Source: Benincasa hispida (Eukaryota > Streptophyta > Magnoliopsida > Cucurbitales > Cucurbitaceae). Taken from it: DNA of 64,000 nt. The stretch covers positions 65,948,344-66,012,343 of the forward strand of contig NC_052359.1 of NCBI RefSeq assembly GCF_009727055.1, written 5' to 3'. The notes under the pieces are model-generated. The model was not told the origin of the DNA. It did not search any database and saw only the letters and a program-made list of their open reading frames with translations. Within the stretch, counting starts at the first letter, position 1. Each line of letters begins with the position of its first letter. Positions 32,596-44,022 of the stretch are shown here, piece by piece. The position numbers and the translations under genes are program-made.

Positions 32596-33820
32596 GATCA
32601 TAAGCCACGAAGTAAGCTCCTTTTACGTGAGATCTCTAGTGAGACTGAGGCTGTTGAGGGTTCAATAAGAGTTGTTGAACAAGCCGACAAATCAACAAGA
32701 ATGGTTGAGGTCAGAACGTCTAGTCAACCAGTTCAAGAGTTGTGACTGCCTTAACGTAGTGGGAGGGTTGAATCCCAAAACGTCATTTTGAATGATGGGG
32801 TCGAGGATCCATTGTCTTTTAAGAAAGCAATGAAGGATGTTGACAAAGATGAATAGGTTAAAGTCATGAACAAGAAAATGGAGTTTATGTACTTCAATAA
32901 TGTCTGAGAGCTTGTTAATCCACCTGATGGAGTAAGACCTATTGGGTGTAAGTGGATCTATAAGCGAAAGAGAGGTGTAGGTGGAAAGGTGCAAACCCTT
33001 AAGGCTCGACTCATGGCAACAGATTATACCCAGGTCGAGGGAGTTGACTATGAGGAAACTTTCTCACCTGTTGTCATGCTTAAGTCTATCAAGATTCTCT
33101 TGTCCATAGCCACATTTTATAATTATGAAATTTGGCAAATGGACGTCAAGACTTCCTTCTTAATGGTAATCTTAGGGAGACCATCTATATGACTCAACCA
33201 GAGGGGTTCATAGTTCTATATCAAAAGTAAAGAGTTTGCAAGCTTAATAGGTCCATTTATGGGTTGAAATAAGCATCTAGATCTTGGAACATCAGATTTG
33301 ACACTACTATCAAATCATTTGTCTTTGGTCAGAATGTTGATGAGCCATGTGTATACAAGAAGATCATCAACAGCTTAGTAGCTTTTCTGTATTGTATGTG
33401 GATGATATCCTACTCATTGGGAATGATGTAGGCTATCTGACTGACATTAAGAAATGGCTAGTTGCCCAGTTCCAAATGAAAGATTTAGGTGAAGCATAGT
33501 ATGTTGTAGGGATCCAGATCATTCAGGATCGTAAGAACAAACGGTTAGCCTTGTCTCAGACATCGTACATCGATGAATTGTTCATCAGGTACAGAATGCA
33601 CGATTCTAAGAGGGGTTTATTATCCTTCAGGCATGGAATTGTTTTGTCTAAGGATCAATGTCCTAAGACACCTCAAGAAGTTGAGGAAATGAGACGGATT
33701 CCCTATGCTTCAGCTGTAAGAAGCTTAATGTATGCAATGTTGTGTACCAGACCTGACATTCGCTATGCAGTAGGGATTGTTAGTCGGTATCAGTCCAATC
33801 TCGGATTTGATCACTGAACG
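32596..33820 (+). pseudogene. Copia reverse transcriptase remnant of element C'
   Basis: After the integrase stop come the linker ('FKKAMKDVDKD'), '[46 protein letters not shown]' and '[12 protein letters not shown]' (frame 32989-33192). A frameshift precedes 'NRSIYGLK', a stop, then 'SRSWNIRFDTTIKSF', and 'LYVDDILLIGNDVGYLTDIKKWLVAQFQMKDLGEA' with the intact YVDD catalytic box. A TAG stop follows before 'YVVGIQIIQDRKNKRLALSQTSYIDELF'. The thumb/connection part (33551-33817) reads 'PYASAVRSLMYAMLCTRPDIRYAVGIVSRYQSN' and ends at a TGA before RNase H. At least three stops and two frameshifts are visible, so no active enzyme is made. Confidence 0.9.
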
Positions 33821-34381
33821 GTGGTCAAGACGATCCTCAAGTATTTTCGGAGAACGATGGACTACATGCTCGTGTATGGAGATAAGGATATGATCCTTAC
33901 AGGATACATGGACTCTGGCTTTCAAACTGATAGAGATTCTTGCAAATTGACATCGGGGTTACTGTTCACTTTAAATGAAGGGGCTGTATTGTGGCGAAGC
34001 ATCAAGCAAGGATGCATTGCAGACTCCACTATGGAAGCCAAATACGTAGCCGATTGTGAAGCAGCTAAGAAAGCGGTTTGGCTGAGGAAATTCATTTTAG
34101 ATTTGGAAGTTGTTCCAAATATGGATTTGCCTATCACTCTGTATTGTGATAACAACGAGGCTGTGGCAAATTCAAAGGAGCCTTGGAGTTATCGTTGGGG
34201 TAAGCACATAGAGCGAAAATACCACTTGATCAGGGAGATTGTGCATCGCAGTGATATGATAGTCACAAAGATCGCGTCAGAGCACAACGTTGCTGACCCT
34301 TTTACAAAGGCTCTCATGACTAAAGTGTTCAAGGGTCACCTAGAGAGTTTAGGTCTGCAGGACATGCAACACCTTGTCTAG
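33821..34381 (+). CDS. Copia RNase H domain of element C'
   Basis: The 186-residue open frame is the C-terminal RNase H of the copia polyprotein, which removes RNA from the RNA-DNA hybrid during reverse transcription. It starts in 'VKTILKYFRRTMDYMLVYGDKDMILTGYMDSGFQTD' (first catalytic Asp in GYMDS). It continues with 'GCIADSTMEAKYVADCEAAKK' (catalytic Glu) and 'ITLYCDNNEAVANSKEP' (second Asp). It closes with 'HIERKYHLIREIVHRSDMIVTKIASEHNVADPFTKAL' and ends 'LESLGLQDM', the family's usual C-terminus. The upstream TGA separates it from the reverse transcriptase, so it is a fragment of a dead polyprotein although its own frame is open. Confidence 0.9.
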   Translation: MVKTILKYFRRTMDYMLVYGDKDMILTGYMDSGFQTDRDSCKLTSGLLFTLNEGAVLWRSIKQGCIADSTMEAKYVADCEAAKKAVWLRKFILDLEVVPNMDLPITLYCDNNEAVANSKEPWSYRWGKHIERKYHLIREIVHRSDMIVTKIASEHNVADPFTKALMTKVFKGHLESLGLQDMQHLV

Positions 34382-34512
34382 GGTAAGTGGGAGATGATAC
34401 TGGGGTATGCCCTAGTTTATTGTATATTGTACATTTTTTATATTTTGTTGTACATGAGTCTCCCAAATGATTATACATTAGTCTCCCAAGGTATTAGGAC
34501 AAGTGAGAGGTT
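34382..34512 (+). other. 3' noncoding tail and polypurine tract of element C'
   Basis: A short untranslated tail ('ggtaagtgggagatgatactgggg') is followed by two spaced copies of a 'gtctccca' phrase. The purine-rich 'gacaagtgagaggt' is directly before the LTR start at 34513. Confidence 0.7.
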
Positions 34513-36254
34513 GTTGGGATTTGTGTCCTAATTCTCTCGGAGTCTCATTGTTTGTAATGATACACATTGTTTTATGAATAAAATAACTGTTATTTCATTC
34601 TGGCATTTACTCATATCCAATAAACAAAGCTCCATGGTTATCTTATGTAAACTTAACATGCATATGTGATACACAAATGGATCATGACTTAAGTGATAAC
34701 CTAAATAGGTATGTAGTATAAGGATTAAGGTGGGATACCTGATCCTGGTGACTCCACGAATACGACCCGCTTTGTAGAGGTTTGCAAGTGTTGTAAACTA
34801 CTACAGGTGGTAGATCCTGACCATTCATGTGGAGACGTGCGAGCGGGGGAATTCCATAGAAAGAGTTTGTATAAGACCTGGACCACGAGATGACTAGGCT
34901 CTGTACATAACGCCGTTGATACTAGAGACTTACATCTTACCTAAACGACCATAGGTGACATGACCTCAATCCTGACTGTTTTGGGAACTCTTGCCTTTGA
35001 GGGTCGTCCTTTGATTAGTATGGGTGATAGTGGCCAGATTGCCAACTCAACATGCCTACCTTTTTAGGGACTTGTCTGATCTGGGAGTTGGGAACTCAAT
35101 CCACAAGATGGATTTCACTCCTTTCCCAAAGCAGGGATAAGTAGAGAGATTGCTCCCTTAAGGGCTGATTCCGAGGCTTGAACATAATGGCCACAACTTC
35201 TCTTTGGTAGAGAGGACTCAGTCATAGCAGGATTATGACTTATGTTCATTAGAGAGATCAGTGGTACTTAAGGAGTTAGATATAACTATAGGGACAAAAC
35301 GGTTATTGGCCCGATTGTATTTACGAGCGATCTATGAAGGGTTGTCATTTTTCTAATTGGTTAAGATGGACACATAATATATCTGTGGTAAGGAGAGTTC
35401 AGCTGTCGGTCTTTAGTGGAGTGTCTGGTAGTTAACAGATGATGGATCCTGTGACTAAAGAGTTTAGTCAATTATTCATGTATCGTTGGAGCTTCGAGCT
35501 ACAGGTCCATAAAGTCCCCTTGGTAGCTCAATGGATTCAGTTGAGGATCGGTTCTTGGTGTTGATTTGAAATGTTCAAATTAACAAGAGGTAATTTGATT
35601 ATATATGATATGATCGGTATGATGTATTAGATACATCTAGTGGAGGATTAATGTAATGAGATTTACGTTAAGTACTATGGAATAGAAAAAGAGCTATGGT
35701 TTATATGTTTTTGAGATGAAATATTAAAACTATAGGTTATAAATATAGTATGATAAGTTGGTTATCATTTATATTTATAATAATATTAATTATTGGATAG
35801 TTAACTTTTTTTCTCTAATAACCAATTGAGTGGGAGGTTATTAATGGTTTCATGGTAACAGTGAGATAAAAGAAAAATTGTTTTCCTAATTTTATTAAGT
35901 TTTTTTGGTAAAATTGATTTAAGATTTTCCAATCTCGAAAAAAATACTCACAGGAAGTTGTCAAATAAATAGGATTTACTAAACGATAGCTTGGATAAAG
36001 TAAACGATTGTAGAGTGTTTGTAGACGATAGACACTCAGCTAAGCGATGAGTTAAACGATTGCATAGCTTTTGTTAGACGATCTCTTAGCTTTTGCTAAA
36101 TGATTGGCATCGACCTATACGATAGATTTTTTTCATCTCCCACTTGCTCAATCGTTTACACGATTGTGTTTTTTCGGTTTTCTGCCTCAAATCAAGTCCA
36201 CACAGAGCCCACCCTCTGGATTCTCACATCGAGAATACCAAGGTAGCCTTCTTG
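34513..36254 (+). mobile_element. 3' LTR of copia element C', upstream part
   Basis: The LTR begins TGTTGGGATTTGTGTCC and tracks LTR C (20481-22295) block by block, including the CGATCG cluster (35990-36125) and 'gagaataccaaggtagccttcttg', where identity ends. The remaining LTR end is at 41994-42054. Compared with LTR C, roughly 270 bases between 'gccttcttg' and 'gattg.aat.tggaatgatc' are missing, replaced by a 5.7-kb Athila-like insertion. Confidence 0.87.
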
Positions 36255-37772
36255 TGCGAAGGAAGTTTGCCCTCCAAAAGGAATTGGAAAATGAATTAAG
36301 GGAACTTGCACGGGAAGCCAAAGCGCATGAGGCGGGCAAACGCAAGGTGACCACCACGACACCTAAAAAGACCAAAGGAAGGAAGCGTCAATTTAGTGAC
36401 ATCCTTACCGAGAAGGGCTTCTTCCCCGAATGCAACCCATTGCCTTCATATATAATCGAAACTATGGACGCAATTGGCTGGGGTCAGCTATACGTTGGGC
36501 ACACGATGATTTTGCCCAATCTTGTCCGCCAATTTTATTGCAGTGAGTTTGATGAAAAGAAAAATACGACGCTTGCTGATGATGTTTTGGTGCGCTTCTC
36601 CGCGGGCAAAATTAATGAAGTGTTTAATATTGTAAGCAACCCGGACGCAGAGGGAAATCGCATCTTGGAACATCCAACTCCAAGCCAGATAGAAGATGCG
36701 TTAAGAGTAGTGGCCAAACCTGGAAGCACATGGCAAATATCAAGAAGTGGAGTAATGATCTTAGCTTCCAGGAATCTGAAATTGGATGCAAACTTATGGT
36801 TATACTTGATTAAGAAAAGTATCATGCCTATAATGCATGATGAAACAATCTCGAGAGAACGCGTCCTGGCCACTTATTGCATCATGCAGCACATTCCTCT
36901 AGACGTAGGGAGGATAATCATGGACCAGATCAAAGCCATTAAAGCAAAACCACGAGGACAACTTTACTTTTCTTGGCTAATCTGTGTGCTGTGTGAATGT
37001 GAGGCATCCTTCTGGGGGATGATTATGAGGAAATCGATGGTCTGATGGACATCTAGTTAATCAGGCGTCAGCTTCACAGTTCGCCGCACCAGCCTACCCT
37101 ACTTTGCAAGAATGCGGCATCAAGACCTCGACCCTCCCAACGCGCCTCCAAAAGAAGACGCGTCCGGATAATTGAACACAACGATGATGCTTCAAAAAAT
37201 GAACAAGATTACGAAGCGGAGCATGCATTTACTGATGGAGAAGTGCGGCCAGACTTAGTCCCTCTCCCAAACTCACCTTTGGCCCTGCAAGAAGAGATTC
37301 TTGATCCAATGCAGCACGATACTACTAATTAGATCAAGAAATCCTTAGTCCTCTTCCTTCCCCCTTACCAGCTCCAATTCCAACTTTTGTCCCTTCTCCA
37401 ATTATTTTTGAACCAACTAGGTTAGGAACAAGCAACGCAGGAAATTTTGAAGACCCAGTTGAAAGAGCCGAAGAACCAACACCGCCGCAACCAAGCACTG
37501 ATCTTGACGAGTTGAAAACTTTCATTAGTGATCAACTCAGACCACTGGTTGCGTCCATTGAAACACTTCAACAGAAAAATAGAGTTCTAAGGGACTACAT
37601 GCGGCAGCAAACAAGAAGAATGTAGGACCAGTTCGTCTATACAACGCAATATATTAACCAGGTCATGGTTGGGATGTTTGCCTTGCCACCGCTACCTGCC
37701 CACCTAAGGAACCCTCTGCGCTTCATGGATGAAGACCCCGCGGAAGAATGCAAGGATGACGTACCAGCATAA
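36255..37772 (+). pseudogene. Athila-like downstream ORF ('putative plant transposon protein' domain), broken
   Basis: From residue 51 of the frame 36104-37045 (the first 50 residues are copia LTR read-through) the protein has a basic, charged start ('ELENELRELAREAKAHEAGKRK'). A domain follows with 'FSDILTEKGFFPEC', 'MDAIGWGQLYVGH..LVRQFYCSEF', 'VSNPDAEGNRIL', 'GSTWQISRSGVMILASRNLKLDANLWLYLIKKSIMP' and 'ISRERVLATYCIMQHIPLDVGRIIMDQI'. This matches the plant transposon-associated domain known from Athila-like elements, where it lies downstream of pol in the env-like position. After a frame break, an acidic/proline-rich segment and a coiled-coil-like stretch ('DELKTFISDQLRPLVASIETLQQKN', about 37505-37590) run to 37772. 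The function of this family is unknown. Confidence 0.7.
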
Positions 37773-38853
37773 TAAATTATGGGGTGTTGGTTACTTTTTT
37801 TTATTTATTGATCTTTTGTATTTGTTTGTGTGTTGTTTTATTCCATTACTGAGTATCCAATGAAAGAAATGAAATTTCCATCATTTTTCATCTTTGCGTT
37901 TGTCCTTAGCATACCTTTTTTGTTCTTTAGCTATTCTTCCATTCTTGTGCATTGTTTTACCTCAATGATTTTAGTAATATGAAACTTATAAGTACAGAGT
38001 AGGCATTAAGAAAATCAACAAAGCTTGAATTTTTCTAAAAAGTCTACATGTTTTCTTTCTAACACATGCAAGCTCTAAATCAAAACTCCTTTCGAAATTC
38101 TCAAAGCCATTTCGAAATTTTGTTTCTCTTTTAGCAATGAGGATTTAGGTGATCTCCAAAATTTGGGGGTGAGGGGAATTCGAGTTAAGATGCATTTATC
38201 GAGTAAGTTCAAAAAGAGAGGAAACAAAATAGAAAGATGTTAAACGCAAACTCCTCTGTCAATACTCTAAAAGAAAACCTCAAATTGGCATGAGTTAAAA
38301 AATTGAAACAGGCACTTAGCTGTAGTTGGATGCTCGCACGACACTCGTGGGGGCAAGACAAAACGAAGTTAAGTCTCCTAGACCAATGCGTCCCAAAACT
38401 CCGCTATCTAGTTTAAAGAAGCTGTATCTTGAAACGTATACATGCTAGATATGAGTTTAGTTGAGAAGGGCTCTCACACGTAGTTGGAGTTCACATGACA
38501 CCCGTGGGGGCAAAGCAAAATGAAAGTGGGATACCTGGAACAACGCTTGGGTACCCAGAATTCATACTTTTTCTTTTACAGGCATACTGTTTTAAAAAAG
38601 AGAAGCATCTAACGAATTGTTGTTTTAGAAAAAACAAAAATGTTTTGAGAAACGAAAGGAGTTGTTGACAAAAGGCTTACTGCACCTGAAATAAAACATT
38701 CTTCCTTTTAGAAAAGAATCAACCTGCGTTTTATTTTCCAAACTTCAGTCTCAAGCCTATAAGTAAATATGATGAGAGGTGAACCCTGCACACTTAAGAC
38801 AATGGAGATAACAAAGAATTATTTGTGGAATGCTCGAGGACAAGTATTGTTCA
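37773..38853 (+). other. Athila-like 3' noncoding region
   Basis: About 1.1 kb without coding sequence separates the ORF from the LTR, as in Athila/Tat elements. It holds 'aaaatttgggggtgagggg' at 38158-38176, which looks like a second, internal polypurine tract. Two 'gacacccgtgggggcaaagc'-like blocks lie at 38340-38356 and 38498-38517. The whole region is present again inverted at 40915-41993. Confidence 0.65.
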
Positions 38854-39435
38854 AATTTAGGGGTGTGATAACTTGTAGAAATACAAGTTATTGTGTCTCA
38901 AAAGTTGGAACAATTAGGGTCTTTAATGATAAAATCTCATCATTTTTAGAGAAAACGCATGGAATTACTCGAACACTATCAAACTCATGCAAAAGAATGT
39001 TTATTGCTAAAATACTACGGCGTTAATGCATGATATTGCAGGATTTCCACAAATATTCTAAGTGTCGCAGGCAATGTCAAACGCATGGGCATGCGTCAGA
39101 GGGATTCAACGCAAGGAAGATTCATTGACTCAGGCTGTTTGTGTCAAATCACCACATGCAAGCATGGGCACCTGCAGCTGGCGGCATCTGAAAAGCATCT
39201 GAGTGTCAGACGGCTGACCAAGGTATGGAATTTAATGTTGCCCCATCATCAAGTTGGAGAAGAACGACGCCTATAAATAGAATAAATCCCACTAGATGAA
39301 GAGATCTTTTAGCTTATTGTATAATTCTGAAATTTTGAGACTTTAGAGCTGTGCTATGGTGACGAGAAGAACACAAGAGGGAAAAGAACCACCACCACTG
39401 CCGATCAAGGAGTGGAGAAAGCTGAGCTCAAGAGA
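37784..39435 (+). repeat. Left arm of a large inverted repeat
   Basis: This 1.65-kb arm covers the 3' noncoding region and the U3/R part of the LTR. It is mirrored with moderate divergence by 40340-41993. Matching landmarks are 'gtgttgg' at the outer end and 'cgatcaaggagtggagaaagct' at the inner end. The spacer is about 0.9 kb. Confidence 0.87.
38853..38865 (+). other. Polypurine tract of Athila-like element
   Basis: 'aaatttaggggtg' directly precedes the LTR start TGATAACTTG, after 'tgctcgaggacaagtattg', the typical layout at the 3' end of Athila/Tat elements. The inverted copy reads 'aaatttgggggtc' (40915-40927 reversed). Confidence 0.75.
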
Positions 39436-40272
39436 GAACTTTCTCCTATTTCTTCCACAAGTGGTTGTACACGAATTAGAATTGAGCCAAAGAGGACAAG
39501 AGATTGTACTCTGCAGATTGACTTCTTTCATTTCATCTTACTTATCGTTTTCGTCATCTCATTTGATTGAGTATTGGTTTTGTAAAGACAATCAGTTTCT
39601 TTATAAATTCACATATTTGATCTATCTCACTTCGTCATTGTTTATTTCTTGTTTTATGTTAGATGCATCTATAACTTCATGCAAAATCCAATTCTAAACG
39701 CTTAAGCCAACTAAATCACTTGGTAAAAGCAGCTTTAACTTAAATTATTCGAGAGAATAAGCAAGCCAGCATTAAGTTAAAAACGCTTAGTACATCTAGA
39801 GATAGACGCACTGGTGTTTTATTGCATCCTGTGATTGATGCATACATCCTAGAGATAAGTATTGTATGACATTCGCATTGAGAAGTGCCAAATAGAAGTC
39901 TAACGCATAAACGGAGATAAGCATGTCATCTCATCCGCATTATATTCCTGTCCGTTTACATCTAACATAGATCGACGTATATCCCCTGCATCAAACTCCA
40001 TTTCCACACGACCCCTTATTTTCTACTTGACCCTTTTGTATCTTCTTACACACACATAATAGTTTAGTGTAAATAACTCATTTCTACATTCACTTAGGAT
40101 ATTTCTACAATAGTTACAACGCAAGGTCTGCATTAGCTTTAATCTGAATCCTTGAGTTCGACCCTAGACTTACCAGGAACCTGAGTTGGATTTATACTTG
40201 GATCTGATTTAGGAAAACTTGAACGCCTATAGAGGAGTGTCATGCGTCCCATTGCACATCACTAACGCATCA
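38866..40272 (+). mobile_element. Athila/Tat-like 3' LTR, 1407 bp
   Basis: The LTR starts TGATAACTTGTAGAAATACAAGTTATTG, with the same short opening palindrome as the solo LTR at 6746, and ends ACTAACGCATCA. A TATA box 'gcctataaatag' lies near 39270. The 3' part has 'gttcgaccctagacttacc' and 'ggatttatacttggatctga', matching 8281-8325 in the solo LTR. The end resembles the LTR end at 50444 reversed (AATAACGCATCA). No 5-bp duplication is visible next to it because a partial inverted copy follows. Confidence 0.78.
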
Positions 40273-40339
40273 TTCACATTTGCACTTATTTTTTCAATTA
40301 CTTTATACTATACACTCCTAAGCTCACATCACGAATTCA
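40273..40339. other. Short unexplained spacer at the inversion point
   Basis: These 67 AT-rich bases lie between the LTR end and the start of the inverted arm. They may be former flanking DNA of one of the two copies. Confidence 0.4.
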
Positions 40340-41993
40340 TCTCGAGTTTAGCTTTCTCCACTCCTTGATCGGTGGTGGTGGTGGTTCTTTTCCCTCTTGT
40401 GTTTTTCTCATCACCACAACACAACTCTAAAGTCTCAAAATTTCAGAATTATACAATGAGTTAAAAGATCTCTTCATCTGGTGGTATTTCTTCTATTTAT
40501 AGGCGTCGGCCTTCTTTAACTTGATGATGAGGTAGCATTAAATTCCATACCCTGGTCAGCCGCCTGACACGTAGATACTTTTCAGACGCTGCCAGCTGCA
40601 GATGCCCATGCTTGCAAGTGGTGATTTGACACAAACAATCTGATTCAATGAATCTTCCTTGCGTTGAATCCCTCTGACGCATGCCCATGCATTTGACATT
40701 GCTTGTGACACTTAGAATATTTCTTGAAATCCTGCAATATCATGCATTAGCACTGCAGTATTTTAGCAATAAATATTCTTTTGCATGAGTTTGATAGTTT
40801 GATAGTGTTCAAGTAATTTCATGCGTTTTCTCTAAAAATGATGATATTTTATTATTAAAGACCCTAATTGTTCCAATTTTGAGTCACAATAACTTGTATT
40901 TCTACAAGTTATCAGACCCCCAAATTTGAAAAATGCTTGTCCTCAAGCATTCCATAAATAATTCTTTGTTATCTCCATTGTCTTAAGTGTGCAAGGTTCG
41001 CCTCTATTCATATTTACTTATAGGCTTGAGACTGGAGTTTGGAAAATGTAACATAGGTTGATTCTTTTCTAAAAGGAAGAATGTTTTATTTCAGGTGTAG
41101 CAAGCCTTCTGTTAATAACTCCTTTCGTTTCTCAAAACATTCTTATTTTTTCTAAACCACGTTAGATGCTTCTCTTTTTTTAAAACAGTATGTCGGTAAA
41201 AGAAAAAGTATGAATTCTGGGTTACCTAAGCGTTGTTCTAGGTATCCCACTTTCGTTTTGGCTTGCCCCCATGGGTGTCATACGAGCGTCCAACTACGGG
41301 TGAGACCCTTCATAACTAAACTCATATCTAGCATGTATGCGTTTCAAGATACAACTTCTTTAAACTAGATAGCGGAGTTTTGGGACACATTGGTCTATGA
41401 GACTTAACTTAGTTTTGGCTTGCCCCCAAGAGTCTCATGCGAGCATCCAACTATGGCTAAGTGCCTGTTCCAATTTTTTAACTCATGCCAATTTGAGGTT
41501 TTCTTTTAGAGTAATGACAGAGGAGTTTCCGTTTACCATCTTTCTATTTTGTTTCCTCTCTTTTTGAACTTACTCGATAAATGTGTCTTAACTAGGATTC
41601 CCCTCACCCCCAAATTTTGGAGATCAGCTAAATTCTCATTGCTAAAAGAGAAACAAAATTTCGAAAAGGCTTTGAGAATTTCGAAAGGAGTTTTGATTTA
41701 GAGCTTGCATGCGTTAGAAAGAAAACATGTAGACTTTTTAGAAAAGTTCAGGCTTTGTTGATTTTCTTAACGCCTACTCTATACTTATAAGTTTCATATT
41801 ACTAATATCATTAAGGTAAAACAACACACAAGACAAAAAGAATAGCTAAAGAACAAAAAAGGTATGCTAAGAACAAATGCAAAGATGAAAAATGATGGAA
41901 ATTTCATTCATTTCATTGGATATTCAGTAATGGAATAAAACAACACAACAAACAAATACAAAAGATCAATAAATAAAACAAAATACCCAACAC
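40340..41993 (-). mobile_element. Inverted partial copy of the Athila-like LTR and 3' noncoding region
   Basis: Read on the minus strand this runs through the 3' noncoding region, a polypurine tract (40915-40927), an LTR start TGATAACTTG at 40914 and about 575 bases of U3/R. It stops at the same inner position as the left arm. The parallel frames 39085-39276 (+) and 40497-40688 (-) differ at 8 of 63 residues, so the arms are related but diverged. The arm ends at 41993, where copia LTR sequence resumes without a visible target duplication. Confidence 0.82.
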
Positions 41994-42054
41994 GATTGTA
42001 ATCTGGAATGATCTTTCCGTTGCTCATGGAAATCCTCGTGTTCGATTTTCTTCA
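41994..42054 (+). mobile_element. 3' LTR of copia element C', terminal piece
   Basis: 'gattgtaatctggaatgatc' through 'cgattttcttca' matches the last bases of LTR C (22563-22623) and completes the LTR begun at 34513. Confidence 0.85.
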
Positions 42055-44022
42055 GTATGCACTAAAGCATGGTAGTTTTATGTTAGTTGAATCAATTGTT
42101 TATTGATTTTATATTACTTGTACAATAATCCATTAACCTAAAATCCAAGGTTATCTGATGTAACTTAAACATGTATTTGGAGACATACAGATGGATCATG
42201 TTTAAGTGATAACCTAAATAGTCCGTAGTATATGGATAAGGTTAGGTGCCTTATCCTGATCATACTACTGATACGATCCGCTTTGTAGTTGTTACAATTG
42301 TTGTAAAATACTACAAATTATCTGATCCTGCTCATTCTTATGGAGACATGTGAGCAGAGGTATCTTATACAAAAGGGTTTGTATAAAGACCAGACCACGA
42401 AATGTTAAGTCTCTCTTTATAACGCTGTTACTAGATGAGACTTACATTTTATCAGGATGACCATAGGTGACTTGACCTTAATCCTGAGTGAGTTGTGAAC
42501 TCCTGCCTATGAGGGCGATCCTTTGATTTATATGGGCGAGAGTGACCAGATTCGCCGATTCAATAAGCTTATCATTTTGGGGATTCGTCTGATTGGCAAG
42601 TTGGGAACACAACTACACAAGAAGGAATTTACTTTTTCTCTATAGCTAGAGTAAGAAGATAAATTGCTCCCTGAAGGGTTGATTTGGGGCTTGAAAAATA
42701 AGGCGCCTCATCCTCTCCTAGGCAAAAAAGGGTTTGGTCCTAGTTGAACTATGACTAATTGTTCAATAGAGGGATAAGTGGTACTTAAGAAGTTACATGT
42801 AACTACAAGGGTAAAATGGTAATTTGATCCAACTATACTTCCGAACGATTTGTGAAGGGTCAGCGCACTGTTGATTGGTTATATCCAATAGACACAAAAA
42901 TATTTCTATAGTGCGAAGAGTTCATCTGTTGATCTTTAGTGGAATGACCGACAGCTAATGAATGTTGATTAATTTGATTAAAAGAGTTTAATCAATCATT
43001 GAAGCTTCAATATATAGGTATATAGTCCCCTCATTAGCTTAATGGGGACTGATGGGAATCAAATTAGTTTTGCTGTGATTTGAATTGTTCAAATTAATTA
43101 AAAGGAATTAATTGTATGAGACACAATTAAATAGTATATATTCATACATTATATAATATAATGTATGTTGATACATTTTTATGAGAGAAATAAATATTTG
43201 AATATGATTCAAATATTAACTATATGAATATGAACTATATGTTAAAATTTAATATGAATATGATTCATATTAATTTTAATATAATTTTATGAGAGAAACA
43301 AATATTTGAATATGATTCAAATATTAATCATATGTATATAATTCATATAAAAACTATATGTTATGATTTAATATGAATATGATTCATATTAAATTTATAT
43401 AGTTTTATGAGAGAAATAGATGTTTGAATATGATTCAGATATTAACTATATGAATATGATTCATATAGGAACTATAGGTTAAAATTAATATGAATATGAT
43501 TCATATTAAATTTATATATTTTATTGAAAGGTGTTATAATTTGAATATGATTCAATTATTGTTTATATGAATGTGATTCATATAAAAACTATAGGTTAAA
43601 ATTAAAATGAATTTGATTCATATTAATATCTTTGATTATTTGAGAGAACAATAAAATATAGTTTATGTTATATGCAATATCGTATTAACTATAGTGTTAT
43701 ATGTGATATAACATATAGTTTAAATATATATTAAAGTGGTTAACATATATATTAAATTCAAATTTAGAATTAGAATTTAATTATTTCAAATTTAATAAAC
43801 AATTCCCTCACCCCTTAATCTCTCATTCTCTCACGTAACAAATGAGGAGAGAGAAAGTTCTCTCCCTCCCACTCTCTCTCTAGTTCTTCTCATTCTCTCT
43901 GTATTGTTTATAGAGAAGAATTTTTCTCTCAATTCTCTTATCTTTCCCTCACGCCAAGATTAAGTGCAAGCCCACACCTCTGCATGGTTCTTGTCTTTGA
44001 TAATGATGGGGAAGACCCCTTA
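42055..44022 (+). mobile_element. Plus-strand copia-type LTR fragment E
   Basis: The segment has the same block order as the other LTRs: 'gataacctaaatagtccgtagtatatggat', 'accataggtgacttgacc', 'gggcgagagtgaccag', 'cactgttgattggttatatccaa'. It is strongly diverged and carries a 4-unit AT-rich tandem repeat (43183-43641). The 5' start is unclear (perhaps 'tgttagttg' near 42083). It is cut at 44022 by the next LTR. Confidence 0.75.
43183..43641. repeat. Tandem array, four units of 108-118 bp, each with AT palindromes
   Basis: Units start at 43183, 43291, 43409 and 43526, each opening with 'gagagaaa' or 'gaaaggtg'. Each contains 'ttgaatatgattcaaatatt' and 'aatatgaatatgattcat' self-complementary stretches. 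They lie in the AT-rich U3/R part of LTR E. Confidence 0.88.

Noticed and set aside
36104..36254. N-terminal extension of the 313-residue frame
   Set aside because: This part translates the copia LTR ('FSHREYQGSLL' is also found in frames of other LTRs). The Athila-like protein sequence begins only at 36255.
39356..39697. 113-codon frame over the Athila-like LTR
   Set aside because: It crosses the LTR R/U5 region, has no motif and is not preserved in the inverted copy.
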